Shown piece by piece: positions 44,398 to 56,125 of a stretch of 64,000 nt of DNA (the stretch's first letter is position 1; each line of letters begins with the position of its first letter). Under the pieces are notes generated by a model that saw only the letters and a list, made by a program, of their open reading frames with translations, was not told the DNA's origin and did not search any database. The translations under genes and the position numbers were made by a program. Source of the DNA: Celoporthe dispersa (taxonomy: Eukaryota > Ascomycota > Sordariomycetes > Diaporthales > Cryphonectriaceae); assembly GCA_016584495.1 (NCBI GenBank), contig WAID01000011.1, positions 434,001 through 498,000 of the forward strand. The letters run 5' to 3'.

Positions 44398-46391
44398 CTA
44401 TCTCTCCGCCTCCCGACGCGGGCCCGTCAGCGGGATCCGACCCAGCAGGTGCTCAGGCGTCCTCTCCGGCCGCCCAATATACTTGATCCAGGCATACGGA
44501 TCCTCAAACTCGTCCTTGGCGTACGTGCTCGGATCCCCCTGCACAGCCCTCGGGTACTCCCCCGCCAGGCCGACCACGCCGACCTCGCTCTTGTACTCCT
44601 CCCAGCACCGCAGCAGGTCCGCAAACACGTCCGGGCGCGACTCGACCAGGTCGTTGGTCTCGCCGGGGTCGTCTCGGATGTTAAACAGCTCCCACCTCTG
44701 CGGGCCCTTGGGCGCGGGCACAAAGGTGATCTTCCAGTCCCCGCGGCGGAGGGCCCCGGAGCCGGCGATCTCGAAGCCCACCACGTAGTCCTTGCCGTGG
44801 ATCTCCGCCGGGAGCCCTGCCTCCTTGCCGCCCGACGCTGCGGCCTGCTCCAGGTACGACTTCCAGCTGCGGCCGCGGAGGGTCGCGATGGTGTGGCCGT
44901 TCTGCACGGTGCCGCCTGGGTGTCTGTCCAGCAGCCCGGCCAGGTCGAGCACGGTGGGCACGAGGTCCATGACGGTGCAGAAGGCATCCGTGATGATACC
45001 TCCTCCTCCTCCTTCTCCTCCTCCCTCCTCAGGCCTGGTCTTTGGTGGCTTCACGACCAGGGGAACCCGGCAGCCGCCCTCGGTAGAAAACATCTTGTAC
45101 AGCCGCGACGGCGCCGTGGCCGCCTGGGCCCAGCGGGTCCCGTACCACACAAACGAGTTTCCCCTCCCGATGTTCTCGAGGCTGTTGTCGTAGTACTTTC
45201 CGATGTGCTCCAGGACCCGCGGCCCGATGATGGGCGAGGCCTCATACGACGCACCCTCGGCCCCGTTGTCGCTCATGAAGAGGATAAACGTGTTGTCGTA
45301 CTCGCCCGACGCCCTGAGGTAGTCTAGGACCCTCCCGATGTTCCAGTCCATGCGGTCCACCATGCCGCTGTACGCCTCCATCGCCCGGGCCGACCCTGCG
45401 CGCACCCCGGCGTCCAGCTGCTCCCACTCGCCGCCCACCTCCCCTGGTCCCGTCACCACGGGGTGCGGCCTGGCCTCCGGGTGCACCAGCCCCAGCTCCT
45501 TGAGCCTCTGCACGCGCCTCTGCCGCAGGGCCTCGGGGCCGTCGTCATACAGGCCGCGGTACCTGGCCATGTTCTCCGCGGGTGCCTGCAGGGGCCAGTG
45601 GGGCGCGGAGAAGGGGAGGTAGGCGAAGAAGGGCTTCTGGGACTCTTCCTTGGTCCTGGAGGACAGGTAGGACAGCATCTTGTCCGTGTAGCCGTCTGAC
45701 GAGTACCATCCCGCGGGCAGGTCCTCGACGTAGTGGTCGTCTTCTGCGTGGAGGGCCCTGGTGGCGGTCTCGAAGAACCTCCCGGGCTCGTTCATCGGGT
45801 CCTGGTAGGCTGGCTCGTAGTCTTTGTTGTTGGGAGGTGTGGCGCCCGCCCTGGTCAGCCCTCAAGGTTCTGTCTTGTAGCAGCGGGGTCTAGAGCAGGA
45901 GGAAGAAAGAGAAGAACAGGCCACTGACTATAATGGTTGGCACAGCCAGGAAGAAGGGCAAAGGACTTATCAAACCCCCGCCGGACAGGGTGATGCTCCT
46001 GCTGCACCCCGAGGTGCCATTTTCCCGACATGAGCGTCAGATATCCGCCCTCCTGCAATATCTGGGGCAGCGCGACGACCCGCTCGTTCAGATACCCCTC
46101 GTGCCCCCTCTTGCCCCTGTGCGCCGGCGAGCTGCGCGTGAACTCCTGTAGCTGGCCTAGACCCGCAATGTGGTGGTCCGTCCCCGTCATGAGCATCGAC
46201 CGCGTGGGCGAGCACGCGGCCGCCACGTGAAACTCGGTGAACCGGAGCGAGCCTGTGCCCGTGGAGAGGGAGTCGATGTTGGGAGTCTGGATCTCGGAGC
46301 CATAGCAGCTGCAGTCGCTGAAGCCCAGGTCGTCGGCCACGATGATGAGAAAGTTGGGCCGCCTGGCCTCTGAGGTGATCTCTTGCTGCAT
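44398..46391 (-). CDS. arylsulfatase-type sulfatase, two exons
   Basis: Type I sulfatase hydrolysing sulfate esters, probably for sulfur scavenging; no signal peptide is evident, so it may be intracellular. Exon 1 46391-45929, exon 2 45821-44398, intron of 107 bp (GTCAGT..CAAAG) joining CANHY-NYEPAYQDPMNEPGRF; 628 aa, intact. The metal-binding start is VADDLGFSD (Asp20, Asp21). The modification motif CSPTR at residues 60-64 carries the Cys that becomes formylglycine. SGKWHLG supplies the conserved Lys/His and FMSDNGAEG the later Asp/Asn metal ligands. The C-terminal half contains RGDWKITFVP and LFNIRDDPGETNDL. A Gly-rich insertion (EEGGGEGGGGG) comes from a GGA/CTC-type trinucleotide tract. 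Fungal sulfatases of this kind are usually induced by sulfur limitation; no regulatory site was identified. Confidence 0.92.
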
Positions 46392-47182
46392 TGGTTGTGT
46401 GTGGGAACCTGACCTGAGGTGATATCAATAACTGCTGGGTGTTGTACTCTTCTTTCTCTCTTTCTTTTTTTCTTTCGTTTTCAGGTGCGTATTAAGTCAT
46501 TTATTGATTCTTTACCCCTCACTTACACGACCCGCCCGCCCGAATAAAACCGCCGGCTTGCGTAAGAGGGTGGAGATATTACTGTTTTAGACACCAACGA
46601 CTTTTTACCGCTGATTTGCCGACTTTATTATGCGGTATGTTCGTCTCTGATAAATCATGTGATGAAAAGAGGAGCAATGAAGTGTGAGTTGTGTTCCCAT
46701 GACACAAATCTGCACGATGGGAGCAAACTCACCATATAATTACTTCTAAGTAAGTACTTCTGCTTGAAGAGAAGAGAGAGAGAAAAAAAAAAGAAGAAAA
46801 AATAGTCGCAAAAGTGTGGATTCTCTAAGCTCTCTACAAATCGAGAAAAGCCTACATAGGTAATATAATATGCAAACAGTGGCAGATTCACTGTTACTCT
46901 CTCTCTGATGTTACCAATCGAGGAGCAGAGTCGCCTGTCAGTGATCAAGTCATCAACAATATAATACGTTCAAATGCCTTAAGAAGAAGAAAAAACCATG
47001 AATTTCCACTTTGTTATTCAACAACACTCAAGCTTGATAGATCGCTCGCTGGCTACGAAGGCAAGAAACCCAGTAGGCATTCTATAGTCTAATCATGCAT
47101 TCTATATGAATAGTCTAATCATACTCGAAACTCGTGGCTTCGTGCCCAAAAACTTCTAGCCGTGGACGCATGCACCACACCA
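46392..47182. other. intergenic, AT-rich
   Basis: Upstream of the sulfatase and downstream of the Trk gene. Notably AT-rich between about 46650 and 47110 with A-runs. No gene seen. Confidence 0.5.
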
Positions 47183-49804
47183 CTACAGATCCTCCAGATC
47201 ATCACAGCTGGCCCGGTTCCTGCTCAGGCTCTGTCGTATCTCCGCATCCTCCTGCTGCCTCTTCACATTATCCCAGCCAGGCAGCTTGACCGCATGATCC
47301 AGCGCCACCGGCAGGCCCCTGTGCCTCCCGCGGATCATCATGACCACCATGATAAACTTGCTCCCCGTGTACCAGCCCCCGCTGAAACTATACGACTGGT
47401 TGGGCAGGCCCAGCGTTGCGCCGATATTCGTGTACCCAGACACAATCTCGAACAAGAAGTTGAGCACGCTGTATGTCTTGGGGTCCACGAGCGTGTGGCG
47501 CGTCTCGATGATGGTGATGGCAAAGAGCGCCAGCACGATGCACCAGATGTCGTGCGACAGCTGGCTCCGAAGGTGCTGCGTGACCAGGCTCGCGTGGCCC
47601 TCCTGCGCGGCAGCGGTTGCTACCACAGGCGGGCCGCCCTCCTTGCTGTCAAACACGATCACGGGCGCACGGCGCAGGTTCGGTGGTCGAGGTACTGTAG
47701 CGGTCACGCCCACGCCCTGGAAGTTGTTCATCCTGCGCTGGATCTGCCTGCCCACAAACGCCGTCCCGCGGCGGCCCACGGCGGCCAGCTTCCTGATGGA
47801 CTGGCGGGAGATCTGGGTGGTGGCCTGCGAGACTGCCGAGGCGGAGGTGATGCTGGAGAGCGGGATCGACAGGAGCGGGTCGTGAGGCGAGGCGAGCTGA
47901 TCCGAGGAGCCGTTGTCGGGCTGGTCGGATTCTTCGTCGGGCTTGCTGACGTAGATTCCCAAGGAGCGCTCCTCGTATACCTGGTCGCGTGATGTTGCTG
48001 TTTAGAGACAGTGGCTCTCTTAAAGGACGAGAGAAGGGAAGAAGGGAAAGGCAGACTCACGTTGGAATTACGCATCACGATGATCTCTGGGTAAGCAGAG
48101 ACATACATCACGACTACCCAGAGGATGAGCACATCGAAATACATGCTCGACGCCGAGACAACGGTGAACCCCCCAGATGGGAGTGCTAGTAGAAGAAACA
48201 AAAAAGATCAGACCTTGAAAAGTGGATGAAACTTGTAGACGAGAAAGGAAGGGGAAAGAAAGAGAAAAAAAAGAAAAGAAAAAAAAAGAGAAAAGAGCAG
48301 TCATCATGTACTCACTCAGCGCTTGGAACAGGGCCAGTCCTATCCTCTTGCCAACTGGGTATACATCCAAGACAGGGTTCCCAATACTGAGGACCAGCGT
48401 GCAGACCCAATTCACGGCGGCCAGAGCAGCGCAGATGGCCACAAACGTCCAGTTCGCCCTGGCCGGGAACATCAGCATAAAGAGGCGCCGGGGATACTTC
48501 AGGATAAAGTCAAAAGCCTCCTTCCAGGCGGTGTATTCGTCCGCCTTGGTCGTGAGCCTGAGCATGCTGCTGCAGAAGAAGACAGTCGCCCGTATAAACG
48601 CCGGGAATGCGTAAGTGCCCCCCAGCGCCAGGATCGTGGTAATGGTCAGGACGAACGCATCGTTTACATACGCCGCGAACCCCGCGTTCAGCAGGGTCAT
48701 GCCGGCGTTGTGGTACGACGAGAAGCACAGGAAAGCGCCCGTCCACCACGGGTTCTGCGCGTTGACGGCCGCGAGCTGGGGCTGCCGCGAGGCCATCCAC
48801 GCGCCCAGCGCGATGGCGCCAAAGAGCTGGAAGAGGACGAAATACACCGCGACGATGACGAAGAGGAGCCTCAGCGCGCGGTACTCGACGCCGCCCAGAT
48901 ACTCGCGCTCCTCGTCCGTCAGGTCGAAGAACTGCCCGTTCCTCCCGATCGACTTCTTGTTGGCGCGGATGAAGGTCCGGAAGTCGAACCCTTCCGAGCT
49001 CGTGGGCCGGGCGTCGCTGCGGGTGCCAGGCCGCCTCCTCGTGGTGGTGTTGGAGGTGCGCGAGTAGGCACTGACCGGGCGCCCAGAAGCGTGCGGCTCG
49101 TCGATGGTGAGCCTCTCGCCCTCTCGGATCGGGTTGAGGAGGTTTGCGCCTCCTTCCGGGGCCGTGGCCGGTAATTTCTCTCTCGGTGTGCCGAGCTGCA
49201 GCGCGTCTTCCTCGGCGCGCTGCGTGTGCACCATGGTGTTTGTACGAGGAGGTGGGGCCCTCAGATTATCATTGTTGTTGTTCTTGTGTTGGTGGTGGCC
49301 CTTGGGCCGTCGGAATGTAGACATTACTGGCGCTCCAAACATGACACCAGTCATGCCGACAATAGTCCCCGTCGTCTCCGTCCGCCTGTTCCGTTCCGCC
49401 TCCACAATGTCCTCGAACCGCTTCTCAAAGATATGTGCCCGGAACCAGATGGTAAAGAGCGATATGAACGCCGGGTTGCCCAGAATCATCATGATGGCCA
49501 GGATGGCCTGCTGGCCCGTGGTGATCTCGCTGAGGTTGACCGTGCTGAGGCCCGAGCCCGTGAACGCGGACGCGACGAGAAACAGGCTGTCTATGAAGCT
49601 GACGCTCCTGCTGGGGTGTGATGCGGCCCAGAAGATGACCGCAGCGGCCAGGCCGGCAAAGATGAAGTAGGCGTAGTGCATGGTGATGAAGTTCACCGGT
49701 GGGAGGTAGGGCCGCATGGCCGACCAGATGTCGGCCATCTTGCTGATCAGCCTCTGGCGCTGGGCGCCCAGGCTGGGCCCCAGTTGCTGCTGTGCCATGG
49801 TCAC
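47183..49804 (-). CDS. trk1: Trk-family high-affinity potassium transporter, three exons
   Basis: Plasma-membrane K+ uptake protein of the Trk/HKT superfamily. Exons 49804-48316, 48185-48061 and 47980-47183 (introns 130 and 80 bp, GT..AG) give 803 aa. The four pore loops can all be seen: SAFTGSGLSTVN, SSYHNAGMTLLN, QALTLPSGGFTVVS (made by the first splice) and VSGYTNIGATLGL, each with the filter glycine. A long hydrophilic cytosolic loop (about residues 125-285) with His/Asn repeats (HHQHKNNNND) and many Ser/Thr/Arg lies between the first and second pore repeats, as usual in fungal Trk proteins. NVYEERSLGIYVSK after exon 2 is a family hallmark. A nearby alternative ATG (49798) would shorten the protein by two residues. 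Frame intact. Confidence 0.92.
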
Positions 49805-51583
49805 GCAGTTGTTGCTGCAACTAGAGGAAGAACATGACCAAACCCCGACTCGCGATACCAGATATGTGAACTAAATTATATCGCGGCTTAGAGAGACTGC
49901 TAATGCAAAAGGAATGAAGGGCAGAGCAGGTGCTGCCCGCACGCGTGCTCTTCTTAATGAGTGAGAACAAAGAGAAAGGGCGCAGCATCCCAGCAGGCAC
50001 GAAAGATTGGATGCAGATGGAAGGATGGGATCTGGGACCACTATGGGGAGCGTGCGCGCAACCAACAGCAGTGGGCTTTGCGCTTCAGACACCGCAGTGG
50101 GAGGAAGACAGCCAAGACCCAAGGATACAGGGCGGCGGATCTCACCCGGTCCACTCGTTAACATTGACACCTCACACTCTTTGCCCCCCCTTTGAGACCA
50201 GGGTGAACAAAGATGGGGCCATGTTGCAGCCGCGTATTTCAGCTCCCGGGTTCAGTTGGTGCTGTTGGGAGTCGCAGTTGGGACTCGCATAATCATCGGC
50301 AATACCGAGTGTGATCCTGCGATATAACGCCTCAACTGTTCTCAGAAAACTCATATTGAACCAGGTCCTGTTGGTGATAGTATTTGCTAAATGGTGTCTC
50401 GTACAGTATGGGGAATCTGTTCTTGGGCGAGTGTATGAGCAATGGATGATTCCTAGCATCTGCACTGTTCACTATCTTCCCCGCCCCCCTGTTGATAATA
50501 ATACCGTTTGCAACAATATATCTTTACTTTTATTAAAACCAAATCAGCCAAAGTGCTTAGTGTGGATCAATCTACTGCTATTTGCATGTATGCATATAAA
50601 TATATATACATGTATATGTGTGTGTATATATGTATTAAAAATGCCAACAACCCATCTCTTTACCAAAGTGCTTTGCTAAAATTTCAATCAACCAAACGTG
50701 CTCTAGTTACAGCTACTGGCCACTCCATACAAGTAAGAGAACGTCTCGCTTTTCTCGCCTTGACGACATTTTCACACCCGGTTTTGAGTAAAAGGGTTGG
50801 ATGGTATCTTGGCCTAGGCTGTACTTACGGACTCTGTTTCCAATCACGACCTTCCAACGTTGTATAGTAATTAAGGGTCATCATAGCTCCTGATTGACAC
50901 TTGAGACCTCACACTACAGGCAAGCATACCTTGGTCCATAATGGCAGTCTGATAATAAGTAATTAGACATGTACGTATGGTAGCACGGCAGTTGACAGGC
51001 TGGGCTTTTCTACCCCGAGAGCGGCCATTCCTGTGCATGATATTAGCTACAACAATCATTAGCACGAGTATTCAATTGAAATAACCTGATTAGGCTGTCC
51101 TAGTAGTATCTTCCAATGATGCAAGGCTAATAAACCAATCGTATTGGTTGTGTTTAGCAAGCACGGCGCCCCTGCGTAAACATACCCTCAATCTCCTCCG
51201 CCGTCGTATCTTGCCGACGTCAACCTGAGTGCCCCATCCCGGTGCATGTCTCAGCGGCCTCAAGAGATAAACACCTCGGCAGCAACCCGACCAACTACTG
51301 TCCACAAAGATGCCTTTAGTCAACCTTCCCCGCAGTCAAAGGCTCCACGTCGATCTGGTAGAATGCACGCTAGGAATAAGACAACAGCGGGCAATATTTA
51401 AAGAGTGGCAAGTCTCTCTTTCCTCTCACTTCCCTCTTATCGCTTCTGCCACTAATTATTACCGTAGCACTTCATACCCCTTTTTTTTTTTTTTCAGAGA
51501 GAAACCTACTTTCTCTCTCTCACTAGATATCCTATCCTATCAACATCATCGTCGGTCTAGTTGTACCCTCGATCCTTCACCAG
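49805..51583. other. 1.8 kb intergenic between divergent genes
   Basis: Between the Trk and aldolase genes. AT-rich from 50310 to 51130 (alternating AT and GT around 50590-50640), a T13 run near 51479, and pyrimidine-rich DNA to 51540 that is probably the aldolase leader. No credible gene. Confidence 0.5.
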
Positions 51584-52681
51584 AATGGCCCCCCACGCAG
51601 ACAATGCCACCGGCGAGCCAGATGAAGCAGGCCATCCGTCGATAATCGCACCTCTTGAGCCTGGCCTCTCCGACGAAGCTGCCAAGCAGAAACGATCCCA
51701 GTTCCCTTCGTGAGCAGGAGTCCATGCATGACATAAACTTACCGGCTACAGCGGCTGACCTCATTCTTTTCTCTCCATCGTTACGTCGATGTCAATGCAG
51801 AGTGCCCAAGTTTGAGGATCCCTACGAGGAGCGAGCTTACTGGAAGGGTCGCCTGGCCGCGGCGTTCCGTATCTTTGCCAAGTACGGCTTTGACGAAGGC
51901 GTTGCCGGTTCGTGGTTATCGTGAATATCATCATCATCATCATCATCAACAACAACATGGATAGATGGATTCCAAGCACTGCGTGCAAGCCGAGAAGCCT
52001 TGCTAACGAACCCGGACCGCAACAGGCCACATTACCTACCGTGACCCCGTCGAGCCCGACACCTTCTGGGTCAACCCATTCGGCACAGCCTTTGGCCTGA
52101 TGAGGGCCTCTGATCTCATCCGCGTCAGCGAGGAGGGCAGGGTGATCGAGGGCGGCGAGAACCGCCTCCTCAACTCGGCAGCCTTCATGATCCATTCGGC
52201 GATCCACCAGGCCCGCCCGGACGTGATGGCCGCCTGCCACAGCCACACCATCTACGGCCGGGCCTTCTGCTCGCTGGGCCGCCCGCTCGAGATCATCACG
52301 CAGGACGCCTGCGCGTTCCACGACGACCACGCCGTGTACGAGTCGTTCAACGGCGTCGTCCTCGCGGCGGAGGAAGGCCACAGCATTGCGCGCTGCGTCG
52401 GCGGCAGGAAGGCTGCGCTGCTGCAGAACCACGGCCTGCTGACTGTCGGCAGGACCGTGGACGAGGCGGTCTTCTGGTTTGTGAGCTTGGACAAGTGCTG
52501 TCAGTCCCAGCTGCTCGCCGAGGCGGCGGCTGGCCCGCGCGGGGAGAAGCCGATTGTCATCTCGGACGAGGATGCCAGGTACACGTACAAGACGGTCGGG
52601 ACTCACCTGGCCGGGTATTTCAGTGCCAAACCGCTCTTCGATGTCATTCATAAGGAAACGGGAGGCGACTACCTGGGATGA
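51584..52681 (+). CDS. class II aldolase/adducin-domain protein, three exons
   Basis: Zn-dependent aldolase or epimerase-like protein of the AraD/FucA/adducin N-terminal family; the substrate is unknown and many fungal members are uncharacterised. Exons 51584-51708, 51801-51907 and 52026-52681, introns 92 and 118 bp (GT..AG), 295 aa, intact. Typical sequence includes EERAYWKGRLAAAFRIFAKYGFDEGVAG-HITYRDP across the second splice, WVNPFG, the metal-binding HSHTIYGRAF (paired His), AFHDDHAVYE and LLQNHGLLTVG with the third His. There is no signal peptide. The second intron contains an ATC trinucleotide run near 51924-51945. It converges with the small Gly/His-rich gene, 142 bp apart. Confidence 0.9.
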
Positions 52682-52823
52682 GTGTATCTTAGTTGACCCT
52701 GCTGGCCTCTAGACCATCACCTTGTGGGCATTCCACTTTCATTATTATTATCGTACACGCCCTCCTTCACCCACTCCTCATGCCCGGCTGTCCGCACGAG
52801 AAAAAAAAAAAAAGATAGTACTC

Positions 52824-53215
52824 TCAGAACCCTCCACCGCCTCCACCTCCATCGGCCCCTCCAGAGTGGCTACCACCTCCTATATCATGCCCTCCACCGA
52901 AATGAAACCCATCGTGATGGCTCATGCCGTGGTGACCGTGCGAGTGAGACTGCCCGCCATATGCGTGCTGGTTTTGTTGGTAGGAGCTGGCACCGGCAGC
53001 GGACGAGACGACGGCTGCCTCACTTGGGTCGTGTGGGCGGGATGACTTTTGCATTCCGTATTTGTGTCTGTCGCTGTATTTCCGGACTGGCCGGGCCGCC
53101 AGATTGTTATCCTCTATGTAGTGAGACTATGATGATCGCCGTTAGAAGTGCTCATCAGGTGATAATTACCACAATCGCAAAAGAGGAGGGAGGGACTTGC
53201 TTTGCCAAAACACAT
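52824..53215 (-). CDS. 100-aa Gly/His-rich small protein with a predicted GC-AG intron
   Basis: Exon 1 53215-53201 encodes only MCFGK; exon 2 53111-52824 encodes DNNLAARPVRKYSDRHKYG and a tail rich in Ser, His and Gly, ending in a run of seven Gly and a Phe. The 89-bp intron starts GCAAGT, the preferred donor of GC-AG introns, ends in AG, and has a CTAAC branch-like site about 30 bases before the acceptor. The MCFG start followed by charged/aromatic residues is a pattern I recall from small uncharacterised fungal proteins; a Cys at position 2 could be a lipid-attachment site. Without the first exon the frame would start at Met21 (MQKSSRPHD), giving 76 aa. The His-rich segment (HSHGHHGMSHHDGFHFGGGHD) might bind metal. 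Function unknown. Confidence 0.62.
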
Positions 53216-54258
53216 CCTGGGCTCAAGGAATCAGACAGAGAGACAGCGAAAGAAGAAAAAAAAAAGAAAAAGGGAGACAGGTTTCTACCAGGAACCAGGA
53301 TTACTCCACGTGCTTTTCAGAATGGCCCGGCATGCTTCTTATCATCAAATCCACTCCTGTCTCATCCACAACGCCCCGTGATCCTAAGCGTCATGAACTG
53401 CGCCCAAAAAAAACAAGGGACACGAGGCATAAGCAGGCTGACGCGCACCCCATTGGCTTCTTCGCCTCCTTTTTTCTAGGCTCCCGACCTAAGCCCGGAA
53501 AACAGGTGGTCAGCTCTCCAGCAGCAGGGTCCAGCAATGCCACCGTGCGCTCCCGCAGTAATCATTAAACAAGCCATCTGAATCTTGTCATCAATCGGAA
53601 AATTGCTACCCTTAAGAGTAAAGTTTACTGGTCTACGAAACGCGCTAGTTATAATACCAGCATAGACGTGAGCAAGTCAAACCCTGCTTGATTATCTGCG
53701 CCCACGAATACAAACATAACCAAGATGAGGCTATTGAATGGCTTCAGGCTTGATGCCATCCACCGCTATCGGACAAGTAACTATCATGCTCTTTATCCAA
53801 TTCATACTTGGCGTGTCACATACGCCATCCCACCAGGCTGCAAGCCCAAGAACAGTGCCGGGAATTTCAAAACAGCGAGAGAAAAAAACCATCCGCTCGG
53901 CGCCTCTTATGCCGTTGACAGAACCACCGCGGTAACCATACCGCCCAATATAACCTACACTAATGCATGTCACGGTAAAACTTTGGCACCTTTTTCCCCG
54001 CGCTGCCCTATGGATGGGGCGTCGTTTTCGCTCTCGCGAAGGATCCCAGTTGCATGCCGGCACATAATAGACCCAGCGGAGTAATTGATCCAAGATTCAA
54101 GACATGGCTTCTCCCAGGGCGTATTCAGAGTTTGTGTAGCTATATAACTACTAGCCTGGCAGCTGAGCTGGTCAGAGACCCTGCCCAGACACCGAGGGAA
54201 TCGTGCTGCCGCGACGGCATTGGAACTTCTCTGCGCTCTGCAGGCATATCGTGACGTT
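53216..54258. other. intergenic between divergent genes, no gene seen
   Basis: Upstream of the Gly/His-rich gene and of the tannase-type gene. A-runs at 53250-53275 and 53405-53416. No coding signal. Confidence 0.5.
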
Positions 54259-56125
54259 ATGGCTCTCAGATCTGCCGCCCTCCTCCTCCTTCTCTCCCAG
54301 GTGTCTTCCGGGCAGTCCAGCCGCTTCCAGGGCCAGTGCTCGCAGTTCGACGTCGCGGCTGCTGGGATCCCCAACGCCACCGTCACGAACCATGCCTTCA
54401 TCGGAGCAGGCACGAGCATCAACCTGACCGGCATCGACCCTACCTGTGCGCAGACCAGCCAAACTGTGCCCGTGGACTTGTGCCGGGTGGCACTGCAGAT
54501 CCCGACGACCAACCGGTCCGGTGTTGTTGCTGAGATCTGGCTGCCGGAGGACTGGAATGGTCGTCTGGTGACTACCGGTAATGGAGGTCTCAGTGGCTGT
54601 AAGACCTCAAGGACTCCTCTTGGCTTGTTCATTGATTACTACTAGATTATCACTGACACCGTGGGCACTTCCAGGTATCGACTATGCAAGCATCGCATAC
54701 ACGGCCCAGAACGGCTTTGCCAGTGTAGGCACGAATAATGGACACAATGGAACCTCGGGCATCCAGTTCCTAAACAACCCAGATGTGGTTGCCGACTTTG
54801 CATGGCGAGCGTAAGACTACCCCCAGGCTCCCGGCGGCTCCGAGCAATGAATGACCTACCGTCTGGCCAACTGATCTCTGGGACTGATGGTTTATTTGAT
54901 CAGCGTGCACGTAGGTGTAGAGACAGGCAGGGCAATCATCTCGCCCTTCTACGGCCACCAGGCCAACAAGTCCTATTACCTGGGCTGCTCACTCGGAGGC
55001 CGCCAGGCCATCAAAGCAGCCGACATGTTTCCCGGCGACTTTGACGGCATCGCAGCAGGCTGCCCGGCCGTCGACTTCAACAATCTATACTCGTGGCGCG
55101 CCAGCTTCTACCCGACGACAGGCGCCGACGGGTCTGCGGATTTCATCCCGGCGAGCGTGTGGGAGACGACCATCCACGATGAGGTGCTCCGGCAGTGCGA
55201 CACCATCGACGGTGTGGCCGACGGCATCATCGAGGACCCCAGCCTGTGCCGTTTCGACCCGGATGCCCTGCTTTGCGGAAGCGCAGCAGCAGCAGCAAAC
55301 AGTTCGGCGTGCCTGACCTCGGCGCAGGTCGACATCGTCCGCACCATCTTCAGCCCTTATAACTGGCCGAACGGCACTCTGCTGTATCCTGCGATGAACC
55401 CAGGCAGCGAGATCCTGGCTGCGGCTGGGCTGTACGACGGACAGCCCTGGGCCCTGTCGGAAGGGTGGTTTCGATATGCCGTCTACAATAATCCAGACTG
55501 GGACCCGGCGGATTACTCCCTGGCAGATGCTGCAGTCGCAGACGAGGTTAACCCGGGCAACATCCGAACATGGCCAGACACCCTGTCGGGCTTTCAGGGC
55601 AGAGGAGGCAAGCTTGTGATGTACCACGGCGGCCAGGACAACCAGATCAGCAGCTTCAACAGCCCTCGGTACTACGAATACCTGCGGTCGGGCATGAACT
55701 ACTCCACCGGCCAGATGGACGACTTCTTCCGCTTCTTCCGCATCTCCGGCATGTTCCACTGTCAGACGGGGCCCGGGGCCTGGGTGGTCGGCCAGCTCGG
55801 CGGCGCAGCAGCCCAGGGCGCCTTTGACAGGGAACACAACGTCCTGGCTGCCCTGGTGGCGTGGGTCGAGCAGGGCGTGGCGCCTGATACGATCACGGGG
55901 ACCAAATATGTAAACGACACGGCCAGCGCGGGCGTGGACTTTGAGAGGGCGCACTGCAGGTGGCCAGAGAGAACACGTACCTCGGGGGCGGGAGGGATCC
56001 CAAAAAGGCGTCGAGCTGGCGGTGCGAGAGGATCTCGGAGGCTGATGAGCAGCTTGGCGCTTCTGGGAGGGAGTCAGCAGGGTATCTGTAGTGAATGGTC
56101 CTGTGCGGGGCTACGGGCGTTGTAG
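54259..56125 (+). CDS. secreted tannase/feruloyl-esterase-family hydrolase, three exons, C-terminal frame uncertain
   Basis: Carboxylester hydrolase releasing phenolic acids such as gallate or ferulate from esters outside the cell. Exons 54259-54598, 54675-54810 and 54904-56125 (introns 76 and 93 bp, GT..AG); 565 aa as read. Signal peptide about 1-19. The family's disulfide-linked CS-D-HC triad is present: Ser188 within GCSLGGRQA, Asp in HGGQDNQISS and His-Cys in MFHCQTGPGAW. Many Asn-linked glycosylation sites. The last 45 residues look wrong (RTRTSGAGGIPKRRRAGG). In another frame after about 55965 the sequence reads ENTYLGGGRDPKKASSWRCE, resembling the normal tail with its final W-x-C, ending at 56091. 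One missing base near 55960-55970 would explain this. It has a paralogue-type relationship to other fungal feruloyl esterase B proteins; the exact substrate cannot be told. Confidence 0.87.

Noticed and set aside
40066..46391. Secondary-metabolite cluster around the P450
   Set aside because: No polyketide synthase, peptide synthetase, terpene synthase or pathway regulator nearby; GH43, P450 and sulfatase have no obvious shared pathway.
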